Positions 49,901 to 61,300 of a stretch of DNA of 64,000 nt are shown one piece after another. Made by a program: the position numbers and the translations under genes. The notes under the pieces were generated by a model. The model searched no databases and had not been told where the DNA came from. It was given only the letters and a program-made list of their open reading frames with translations. The DNA comes from Varroa destructor (Eukaryota; Arthropoda; Arachnida; Mesostigmata; Varroidae). Numbering within the stretch: the first letter of the stretch is position 1; every line of letters begins with the position of its first letter. The stretch is from the NCBI RefSeq assembly GCF_002443255.2, contig NW_019211459.1:20877540-20941539 (forward strand), in the 5' to 3' direction.

Positions 49901-52900
49901 GGATACATGTACCGAGTTTAGTAATTTTTGGCTAAGACATAAACTAAATGTAGCTAACAACTAGAAGATTACCGAAAAAAAAAATCAGTATAACTTTGAA
50001 ACTATCCCTTTCATTCATAAAGCAATCGCCTTAATCTTGAAATTATTACTTCTACGTTGAATGAGAAAAGCTGGTTCACTACTGTGTTTTTTTCATTGAT
50101 TTCGAAACGGTCAATAAAAGATCTGTTTTCACAAAATGTTCATATTGGTCTTATTTTTAACGTTGCAAAATTTCCGTTTCAATCAACCGGTGAAACGGAA
50201 CAGATTGAAAAATGCTTTCCCGAAAAATCAAACCACAATCAGACCCGCCGGTAAAACTTTGCCAGAATGCCCAAAAAGTAATGCGATAGTTTTGGTCCTA
50301 CTAACAAAATCATTCAACGGCTATATCGGCAATATTTATACCGGATGTGACTACTGCAATACCGAAATAAACCCCATTACATTAGAATTACGTGAACTGT
50401 ATTACATCAAGGAGAAAATAGTGCTTTTGATGTTTGTGCTCCATTGGGGTTTTAGTCAGGCAAGCTAAAATCGCGATGATATACAGGCGAGAAGTGTAAA
50501 AAGAAAATTAATTAACTCCGCCGTAGAAATAACTAGCATGATCTGCATAAGTGAATGAAGTAAATCCTCTGTCTTATATAATACTGGACTAAAAAAATTG
50601 CTCTCTAAAGCTAGAAGCGCGTTGTCATTATAGTGGCCGCGTCTTGCGGCCAGGGGACAATTTTTTCTAATGAGGATTTTTCTAATGCGAGTTATCGGAC
50701 CAAAGTTTTGTCCATAGGGCTGTCACACTTGTAGATTACGTACACATATTTTTAGATGGTCTATGTATTAAAGTCAAAATACAAGACTCAAGACGAAATT
50801 TACTAAACCTAAAATGACACTATAATTTTAAGGCAACACCAACAGCAGCAGCGCAAATTTCCCATTGTGTCCTGCCACAGGCTGTTATAAGTTGGCACTC
50901 ACTATCGCTCTCGTTTATTCCAGCGTTATACCAGTACAAAATTTTGGCCCACCAACAAAACCTATTATGTCCACGTATATGCACATATTAGGGCTTCAAG
51001 AGAGAAACACGTGAGGAAGCGAAGACAGGTAAAATCACCGGCAAGTAAAAGCTATCGTCTTCACCCAACGAGCTTCTCGGAAGCGAAGAAGAACCGAATC
51101 TTTCGCGCGGGGAACGAAGAGGAGGTAAAAGTTGCAGCCATTTCTCCGTCTGCGTCCTCTTCCATCCCTATGATAGGATCCTCCTTGTTCCGTTGGCATA
51201 AACAAATAAGCCAAAATGTCATCTTGTTCTCTTTGTGACATCAGTAGCTCTCAGTAAACAATACTAATAAATCTGTGTAGGCTATGCCACGCAAACATAT
51301 GCGATTCTCGTCTGTGAATGATTAACTTTCTTTTTTTTTTTCTCAAAAAAAGCCGTTACAACTATTTTAATTTAGTGGTAAACATTTTTTCACATTATTG
51401 TTCTTAAAATTATGTCCTGATAACAGAAACAGTGTTCAGAAACGTAAAAAATGTAATTCTAGGTAACAGTTGAAATAGAAGGCACTACGCGATACACGTC
51501 CGTTGCTATTAGCACCTGTTCCCTAAAGTTGTCATTTGCCTTATGTGTGGCGTATAATGCGTAAAAGGTAATCAGGTATTTTTACAAACCAAACAAACAG
51601 TGGCACGTAAATAATTGATCGGTATTTTGAATGTATACTCTGTAAGCACGATTTCTTATATAACACACAGGGGATGGTTTACATAAATAACGCTCATACG
51701 TCGGCAATACAGTATTTATATATGTACTAAACCTCATCTTTTCATACCGCAGCACTCCGTAAAAATGGTGCAACTGTCCTCAGATATTGGATGTGCCTTG
51801 CGCTGAAAGGACGCGGGTCATAATTGAAAAAGAATTTAATTGGACACGATCATATTGCGACAACGTAATCTTGTTCAAATACGAACAAGGTTCAACACCC
51901 TGGACCATGTTGCATCCTTAATATCCGTATATCAATTTGATGAATGCCAATAGAGTCCTGTAAGGTGACAGATGCGTTTCGAATACTGGATCTCTATTAC
52001 TCTTACGCTATGTTATAGCGTAGGCAGTAGTCGAACTTTTTGTTACTACTGTGTAATATTTTTGTGCAGAAATGTGGCAACTTTGCCATTGGTAACTATG
52101 ATGGCCTTGGGGGATTAAACAGCTAAAAGTTCCCTTCGTAAGCGAAAGGCAACTGCCACTCACATATGACGTGGAGCAGCGAAGTGGGCAGCTAAATGGC
52201 TAAGTACCAACGACGGCGCACAGCTGGGCCTGGTCTATTGGGTCATTTTTCATGTGATAAAATAAGGCGAGAAAGCAAAAGTGGACGCAGCTTTTGTCAT
52301 GCTTCAGAGGAATCCGGCCCTCTCATTTTAAATCGATCTTGGAAAATTTTTGGTGCGTTTGGTACGCTGCCATGTAATACTACTGCGTGAACATTTACAA
52401 CGACTGCGCCATCCTAAGGCACAATTTTAACATGTTTGTGCATGGCGAAGCATCAGTGCGGCTACCATCGCTTCGACCTTACAAAGCTAAACTCTGGATC
52501 CTAGATTCTTTTAATATAGTATAAATTTCTCAACTGTTTTAATTTTTTCATTAGATAGGTGAGCTGACGATCGCAATGCCCCGCATTAGTTCTGCGCACA
52601 AAATAAAAGTCGGCAATTGCATAATAATTGCAGAGTTTCGCGTCCAGTGACCGCTATCGGAAATGGTCAGCCAATCAGGCCAATCGTCGATTTGTAAGCA
52701 ATAAACTTCATATTTTGAGATAAGTCAATATCTTAAGTATTGGAAAGGCATTCAACGAAACACCGGAAATAACGCTGTTTTCTCAAGAACTAAAATGCCT
52801 CAGCACCCTTATTTCGTTTAAACGCGTTGCTTGCGTCTGGAGTATGGAATTTCAGTTACGCTTCCCTGAACGGAGTTAATAATGGAATAAATTGTTTGTA

Positions 52901-53332
52901 AAGATGGCATGAAGCTCGTCGATTAATATTTTTTGTATACGTTTTCGTGGATGTACGCGTATTTAATTTGAAAATGTACTTACGAATCGTATCTTTATCA
53001 TTCTTTAGAATCACTCGAGGATGAGGGGTATATCGTTTTTTTTTTGGATAAAGATTTGCGAACTATCAAGCAAGAAGCTCTAGGTTTGTTAAGGGAGAAA
53101 TTTGTTAGATATTCGTTATATTATTGTGTATACGTTCCCGTGCGTACGTGCAGAAGATACAACATGGCGCTCTTTTGGGTTCGTCCGAGCCAATTCGACA
53201 GGTGGTAGACGTGGCTTTGGACGAGCATAAATAGTTATTCTCATCGTTACGTTATAATAGAGTTAATATATTATATAATAATAGTATAATAAGGTTTTTC
53301 ATCACGTTCAACTTTGTTCTAGCTTTGCATAT

Positions 53333-53360
53333 GGATACAACCAATCAATTGGCTGTATCC
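53333..53360 (+). other. Short hairpin, 12-bp stem
   Basis: GGATACAACCAA and TTGGCTGTATCC pair with one wobble around a TCAA loop. Too short to be a pre-miRNA by itself. Confidence 0.6.
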
Positions 53361-54361
53361 CAGCAGCGCATCCGTCATGCGCATAAGTTGTAACAACGAT
53401 TGTTTATTCTAGCGTGCTGAATAGCTCAGAAGGAAACAGATGAACACTGAACTTTAACAATTAAGTTGAGGACAATATATCAAAGACTTGAAAGCATGCG
53501 CTTCTAAAGTGTATTTCTCGAAACGTTGGTAACTGTTTTAGAAACGATCCCCGGTGTTTCAGAATTCAATTGCCATTGCAATCATAGAAAAGAGAACTCA
53601 ACTTTGGACTGCTTTACGTAGAACGTATTCCGCACAAAGTCGCAATAAACACCTTTTTATTTATTATTAAACAATTCTTTATTAGCAGTACTCTATTAGT
53701 AGACTCCAGGTGGATTACAGTTTATCTGCGCAGTTTTCCCAGTATACTGTAATCGTCGAGCAGAAGCAGAATCCTCCATTGGCATTACGAACCGCCCTGG
53801 CTCCCTCCTGGCAAGACAACTTCACTGCCTGTAAGAGATAGGATCTATATATCTGAGTTACGTCAAACAGAAAAAACTCACCAGTAGCCATAAAAAAAGG
53901 GCGAACTTTATTTAGTTATTTATTGAAATACGAAGCAGCATGGTAAATTTCGCTATTTTAGATCTACTGCACCAAATGGGAACATGGTGGCTTAAGAGCG
54001 AAACGAAAGCCCGTTACATATTTTAGTGACAGTTTAGAGACAAATATAACAGGTTTTTCAAATAGCTAAAAATGTGCGTAAGAAAATTGTAAAAAAAATG
54101 GCCAAAGAATATATTATCATCTAGCCATTTTATACAGCGTCCTTCTGGTGTACATCGAGCGCTTTCGATACCCGAGCGAGTAAATTTTCTGCAAGCAAAT
54201 GATGCGTATATCTTTTATGACCACGAAACTGCGGTCTATTTGGTTTCAAAATACTTTACCCCCCAGCTCATAAAATACTAGTAGGCTTGGTTACAATCGC
54301 AGGGTGCTCACATTCGTTTGTGTTTTTTAATTGCATCGGCTTATTACATGTTAAGTTTTAC

Positions 54362-54414
54362 GGGCCATTGTTACGCGATCACCAAGCGTAGAGTGATTCA
54401 CGCAACAATGGCCC
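54362..54414 (+). ncRNA. Hairpin candidate, possible pre-miRNA or MITE
   Basis: Arms 54362-54382 (GGGCCATTGTTACG...) and 54393-54414 (...CGCAACAATGGCCC) pair over about 21 positions. Eleven base pairs at the base are perfect, followed by two mismatches and one bulged T; the loop is 10 bases. Size and imperfect pairing are like a small miRNA precursor, but pairing does not continue past the arms, as real precursors usually do. I recognise no known miRNA. Confidence 0.3.
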
Positions 54415-56531
54415 AGTGTAGTTATTCTGAGATTACGCTCTTTTCGCATAGATGACTCCATGATGAAGTATCCAGAATGGATGTACATCGTAGAATTAAA
54501 TCAAAGGAAAAAAGTCATGCGAGCTCAATTTCACATAGAACCTTGACCCTATGAAAAGTAACAGAAAGACATATTCCTGTTGTGTCGAAAACATCTTGTC
54601 CTAACATGCTCTGCACTAATTGTTCCTGCTGTGCTTCGATGGACGTCTATTCAATCGTGCTTTTGATAGGGCAACATTTACGTTAGTCGTATGTAACTGC
54701 ACGGTTAGCAGACAAAAAAAGATGTCTTCGTTTATTAGCAATATATTTTTATGGCGGGATTTACTAGCCCGTCTGTTTATATATAAATATCATCGGATGA
54801 CCGTCTGTTGATTTTTGACGCAAGACCCGTCATGCACTTCACCTTAAAAACCCATATTTTTTTTCTAAATGATCACTACTTTGGTTTCAAATGCAGCTGT
54901 TTCCTATCATTTGTTGTCTATTTAGCTCGCTATTGACACGGCTTTGTAAGATTTTTTGGCGTCACTTACATGATCCGTGGTAAAGTATTTTGGAAATTTG
55001 CGTAAAAATGTTAGCTATTATGAGCGAAGACTAAATATATTGTTAACAATCATGAACCAGATAAGACGAAAGAAGAAGTTACGCTCATGTGTTTGCGGCA
55101 TATTATAATAATACCGAAGAAGAACATAGAGGCGTTTTGATACATACTTAATTCAATCGCGTCATTACGATATCGTTTCCTGCTGCCGTTGCACTCCAGT
55201 CAGCAGAGACACATCATTACTTGAACAGAATAGTTAACGCCTCTTAGGTGTTCATATCTGTTGGGGGTAATTTAAAATGAACGTTTCGGCGTCATTTTAT
55301 AGAAATCCTTTGGTTTAAGTGAACGTTTGTTGTTTGCTTTCAGCAAAGCCAGTTGGGCTAGATACCATTCAACGTTCTATTCGAACCAGCTAACACGGGT
55401 CTGAATGGCACAGGATGGTAAATACTACCTGAAACAGTCATAGAGTGGCAGTGCAGCAATCTGCTTTACGACGTTTAGCTAAGGATACGTATCGCGCGGG
55501 TTCCCTCCTACAAGTTGCATTTCTAATGCCACTTTTCTCTATTGAAATTTGGGAAGGGTTGAAGTAGGCGTGGATCATCGTTAAAGACTGCCGACGGAGA
55601 AAAGTTACAACCTTCCACTGTAGAATAGCCACTAGAAACAAGATATCCAAATAGCTGCTAAATCCACTTCCAGGACTAAACAATAGTTTTCAGAAGAGTA
55701 GCAAGTATTTGGTGTACCCTGTACAAATGTATGAAGCTGTTACGTTTTTGTAAATACGTTGAAGAAATCTTATATGCAGAATGTTTGTATTAAGCCTTTT
55801 AAAGGTACAGGCAAACCTTCATGAAAGGTTTTTGTGACAAAAATCTTTATAAAAATTGTAAGTACCTTCTGTTTTTGGGGACATGTGTAAAATCTATTCT
55901 ATTCGTTACTAAACTAGAATATCATAAATGTAATCGCGACATCTACAATAACGAAGCCAACCTGTCAGGTACAGGACAAATCTTTAGGTTCAGACAAGAT
56001 TTTCATCTGCATTAATTGGTAAGCTGTACCTTGCTGACATGTATTATCTGACCCGCAATGCCCTTGAAGGTTACGTTGCGGTAAGGTAACAGGTTTAGCA
56101 GACTGCCTAATAATTAAAAATGAAAAATCATTCACAGTGGCTAGCTTCTATCGAGAAATATACATGGTTTGAAGTAGCACTGGTATTACGTACCTTTTAA
56201 CGAGCAAAACTCCACCTAACTTCGGTTACTTCACTTTTGTTAGCTAATCATAAAATCACTTATACTGGGAATCATTGAAAAATCAGTTGATATCTTTTTT
56301 GTTTATATTTTTTTGTGTAGATTATAGTAGGTATTAGATTTACTACGTGAAATTTGTATATCTGGTAAACAGTTTACTTTTGAAAATATGCAGTTTTGGA
56401 ACACTGAATATATCTAATCTTAGATACATTTTATGCTTGCTTATTCCTGAGAAAGTATCGTATGAATATCGTTATAGATGACAAATTGTTGACCACTTTA
56501 TGAGTCGTAGCCGTAGTGTCCCATGAAAGTC
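54415..56531. other. AT-rich intronic or intergenic sequence, nothing supported
   Basis: Short open frames only (for example 54620-54811, + and 55683-55438, -). None has a recognisable domain or splice support. Confidence 0.4.
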
Positions 56532-56589
56532 TCCAAATGGAAATTTCACCGAAAGACATCCATGGCTTTCGGTAGAATTTCCATTTGGA
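56532..56589 (+). ncRNA. Hairpin candidate, 24-bp stem, possible pre-miRNA or MITE
   Basis: Arms 56532-56555 (TCCAAATGGAAATTTC...) and 56566-56589 (...GAATTTCCATTTGGA) pair over 24 positions with one G-T wobble and one C-A mismatch; the loop is ACATCCATGG. An A-run follows at 56589. This is the longest near-perfect inverted repeat I found in the window. Pairing ends at the arms. Confidence 0.35.
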
Positions 56590-59399
56590 AAAAAAAAGCG
56601 AAGAACATATACGAGCTCGTTGTGCCATTGTGAATTATGTTAAAATGTCCGAGGTGAACAGGATTTTATAAAAAAAAAAAAAAAGAATTACAGTAGATGG
56701 GGTTTTATCATTCGGCTGGCATTTTCAATAGCTACGCCATTTGCCAAAAAGTACAATTACGAACAGGCGGTAGCGGAGTGTTGTTGATATAGGTCGCTTT
56801 CGAAATGAGGAAGGATCGGTTCATATGACTTGTTTTCCAAATGGGCATATGTACGGTCCTGCAGAAATCAGTACACCGCGAGCATGCGACCTATAAAATC
56901 TGTCCTACACCGACCTGCCAACCTTAAGCAACTAAAATATTAGACGAGCACGCATGTGATTCTAGCAATGACATTGAAGAGGTAACCAGGAGTTCTACCT
57001 GTACCCAGTTTCGCTGCCGTTTAATAACATTATTATGATATAAGATTATAATTATTTCAAATGACAATTACTAAAATTAACGATAGATTTAAATGATTTC
57101 GACCTAGTTAAAATAAGTTGTCAATTGTTCAAGCACAATACATTGCTATACGAGTTCGTAGGGCCAACTTTATTCAATTTGTATTGCGGACTTGCTATTT
57201 CCCGTCCACTTATTATTTTTGCCGTTCCCAAACGGGTCGGTGAAAATTCTCAGGCACTACTTCTCTGATTCATTTACAACATTAAATCTCAGAACTGTTT
57301 TTTATGGCGACACAATCGCTCGTGATGATGACTGTGAGCTGATGCTTCGATATATAATAACTAGTAATATTTTGATGAATATTGTTCCTTCTAGCAATAG
57401 CTATTGGAATCATTTTTTTTTAGCATGAAATCGTTCGTTACTTGGCCATTGCTTCTCCATTTTTCGGAAACGTGTTATTACCCCGCTTCATTTAGCTTTT
57501 AATGGAGTGATGTCGAAGAATAGAACAACAATAACTATCTTTATTCTGTATATGACAGCTGAACTCTTGGACTTAAAAACCATGCTGACTGTGTTTGAAG
57601 TCTGTGCCGGCCAAAGTAAACGCACAAAATTTAAGGTACAACCTCTAATTAACATACATGGCTGGAATATATTTACGAGGTATAATTAATAGCACTACCG
57701 CACTTAAGAGAGACTTCAACGAATCGCTTGATAAGCTTAGTTCTGTGTAAGAAGCTCGGCCGCATTTACTGTTCAGGGAAGCTTCCTGAATATTGCATTT
57801 AGATCGTGTACAACATAGGATTTATAACAAAGGTGTCCGAGATTCGTTATCGCCTGGCCGCTTGATGAAGCTTTCGCGTTTCTGATGAATGCAATTACAT
57901 ACCTTATGCCTAGCCACACGAAAAACGAGCGTGTGAATATAAACATATGCATTTTAGGCTTGTGTCGATCAGTTTCCTCAAATCAAATATTACAACACGT
58001 TTATGGAAACGACGGTAGTCGAATGAAGAAACAGCTGTTGGGGGGCGCATTCAATTGTAAAAATCTACATAAACATTTTCGAAAGCGAGCTCACTTCGAT
58101 TCTGCATAGGTAAAATGTTTGTCAATAGTTGCTAGGCGACGCTAGATGCTAGAAAAGGAAGCTTAAGGGAGTGCTACAGACAGCGCTATTTTTTTTTTTG
58201 TAGAAGCCGATGGTGAGCGAAGATGATACACGATCGTAAATCGTTTATGAAGATACACAACCATAGATTAGTTAAAACAATTACTTTCTATTAACGATGA
58301 TATGCATGTAAACCTATCGATGAAGTTAATTGTCGTAGTGCGTAGTTAGCACGCTAAAGAGAGATGCTGCATGTTTATGCGACCCCTGTTGACAAATAAG
58401 AACAACTGAGACTGAGTAACCCTTTTCTGAATTGTAAGACTCGATACTTTAGTTTTAAATTGCTAATGTCAGGAAATTTGCCTTTACAAAAATTGATATA
58501 TTTTTTCTTGGCGAGCTATTAAAGAAAATGCTTAAAGTACGAGGTACCTACTTAAAATAGAAATTGCGAGCACAGGCACAATGTGTCGTACGATTTCCAA
58601 GGAATGGTCAACACTGCTAAATAAATACGTTCTTTCCCACTATTTATAACGACTTTATCTGCCACCACGACCTTACGTGCCACTAGTACATTATAAAATT
58701 GTGCACTGGCCATTTCGTTGACACCCAGGTAGCATCTTTATACGACTGACCACGAAACGGCTCACCATACGTTGATTGTTTCTTATCACCGAACCATATC
58801 TACCAGAACCTGGAACTGCATGCATACACACCTTGACATTTATCCCTATTCACATCGAATAGCATATTACCTAAAAGTCCAGATAGGGCTATTATAATAA
58901 TAACTTAAAAAGTGGAGCCTTTTATAAAAGATCAGAAGAGCGCCAGTCTGATACAATGGTACATGCACGTAAGCGTCACAATCTGAAGGCTCACACTTTG
59001 ATCTTTATGAAAATGTTAATCTCTATGATAAATTGAACCAAGAAATTTCTTGATATACAAATCAGTGTTTAAAGCAGCTATCTAAATCCAGTTTTTAGGA
59101 TATAATAAGAAAATGCTCTACATCACCAAATCAAAACGTGTGTTTACTTATCCAAATGAAAGACAGTCACAATGGTTATACATTAAAATGGATATATCAC
59201 GTTAATTGACTTAGTTAATCTTACTTGAGTTTACAAAAAAGACTTTTAGCAAAAAGGATTTTTTTTCTAACAACAAACAATAATAAAAACATTTTTGCTA
59301 CGAGAACTCAGCATGAGTCTAACTTAACGAACAGATCAGGTGCAACTAGCTTCCACCTAAGTGAAACGAGTTCATATATATTAACTGTCGTAGTTGTTG
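56590..59399. other. AT-rich intronic or intergenic sequence, nothing supported
   Basis: Runs of A and T (56670 and 58190 regions) and short open frames only. No SLC6 exon, RNA gene or transposon protein was recognised. Confidence 0.4.
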
Positions 59400-61300
59400 G
59401 ACCATTAGAGCGTAAAGTCCTGTGGCATTAAGCTCGCTCGGTCTCGTTATGTCGACCTATGCCATCGAATCCTATACGGCCGTATGGCTGCCTTGTGAAG
59501 ACCTAAGAAATGGAGAGAGTAGCTCAGTAAATGTGTGCTCCGTTGTGTGTGCTTATCTCGTTCTGTATGGTCGTCTGCCTCCGCGGCGGCCCCGGCCGTC
59601 GTTGTTGACCATCGGTACGGCGCGCGATTCAAACTTTCGGAACGCCCCAGCTGTTATAGCCACAACTGGATATAACATGGCCAAATGTGTGCTACTGTCG
59701 ATTAGCGAAGCCGACCCAATTTCACCTGGTCAAGCAGCAGGTCAGGATAGAGTCATGGGAGAAGGCCTAATTTGCGCTAGAAAATGGATACGACGCTCTT
59801 GCAGTAGTCACTTTCGAACTACCACTAGACACACCGCGATAGTCCGGAGGTGAACTGTGGCTACCAACAATACAACATATATCTCCGATCGAGCTGCCAG
59901 ATCCGCAGGCCCTTACTGGCTTCCGGCTGTCGGACGGACTTATTCCGCTCTCCCGTTGATGCTGTGACTTCGGCGAGTCGTTGTGGCGTTAGCTGCTAAC
60001 GGTAACTGAACACGAAAGAAAACACAACGTCCGGTCAGTTAGACACTAAGCCAGGTTGAATTGCTACTATTATGGCAGCGATCGCGTGCGCTTATCGAGG
60101 CATGCAGAGTCGTGAGAAAACGCTGAGCAAGCTCTCCAGACTTTTGTGGCTCGTACGGTTGTCATAGTTACACTACGGCATCTAACGTTGTTCTCCGTTA
60201 GATTGAGCTGCCGTTAATGCTGTTACTATGGCTGCTTGTGCCGCCCAGCGGTGCATAGAGCAAACCGTAGGGCGCTGGCTTGTAAACGCCGCCTACAGAG
60301 TAGTCAACGCACAGAACAAGCCAAAGCCGGCAGATCGACGTTGACCGCACCACGAGACCAACAAACAAGGCAGCGCTACGGCACTTGATCGCACCTGCAA
60401 GTGGAAGTGGGTATTTGTCAGTGGAGCTGTGGCAATGATAGAGTTCAGTGCCCCTCGTCTCGAACTGGATGAGCTTGGTCGGCTGAGGAGACCAGCATAG
60501 AAAGGCAACCGTGTCGCTCGCAATATCGCGCCGCTTCATTTGGCGCTACGTGTTGCACCCGCCCTGCAACTTCTCTGCAAGCGTATACTTCCATCCGTCG
60601 TTCGTTTGTTGTGTACGAATACGGCAGGACGACCGTGGAATAGAACCCTCCGTCATGAGTCGAGCTGATATTGTGATCGCCGCCGCAGGGAGACAGTCAA
60701 CGTTCTTTGCCGGCCGATTCTCTGTTCGACGCGCACGGCGGTGTGGTCGTCGCGGTGGTAATGGCAGCGTGTGAGCACGGAGCTAGCGCTGATGATGAGC
60801 AGACCGCCGTAGAAGCAAACGGAACCAGTAGGAACCCTGATCTAAAGCATTCCCGCTACTCGAAGAGACAAAGAACAAAACAGCCGTCGCCGGCGACGAC
60901 AGTGGAGGCCGGTACAACAAGACGTTGACTTGCTGCCGACGTGTCTTGTCGTTGCTAAGCTCTCCCCTTCGGGATAGCGGTCGTGGCGCCGCGCTTTCGG
61001 AAAGACCAAGCAGACTTCCAATATTCGAATCAACGAACGATCCAGGAGCATTCCGGCAACTCACGTTCCGGTGGCTGACGGTGCGGCACATTTTGCGGGC
61101 TGTAGAGTTCGAGCGCGTCTCAGCCCTTCTGTGGAAGGGTGACGGCAGCAGCGGCGTCAGTGACGTTAAACACAATTGACGAGCGCGACGTTTCAGGAAC
61201 GTGGCCCGTCAAACTTAACGCCTGGCGGGAGAGAGAAAGAGAAGGAGAGGTTCCAATAGCACAACCGAACCCAACTGTTGGTGTTAAGTGGCTCTCTCGT
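59400..61300. promoter_or_regulatory. Third GC-rich block, candidate promoter/5'UTR of an unseen gene
   Basis: The block is compositionally like those before the two transporter genes (for example CGCGGCGGCCCCGGCCG near 59583). Several overlapping frames are open on both strands (59422-59853, +; 61175-60783, -). The only one with a good start context is 60761-60928 (+, 55 residues from MAACEHGASADDE), which has no family signature and could be an upstream ORF. Orientation is not established. Confidence 0.35.

Larger units (their letters stand above)
44221..54361 (+). other. Probable SLC6 intron 1, no further exon recognised
   Basis: I searched by eye for the next family segments (GGAFLVPY, GGIPLFYMELALGQ, the FYVxxYYN segment) and saw none. 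Open frames are short. Features within: (TTC)n at 46385-46403 and a mariner-like end at about 46948. Whether the whole stretch is intron depends on exons outside the window. Confidence 0.4.

Noticed and set aside
59422..59853. 143-codon plus-strand frame
   Set aside because: Lies in a GC-rich block with equally long frames on the other strand and has no domain.
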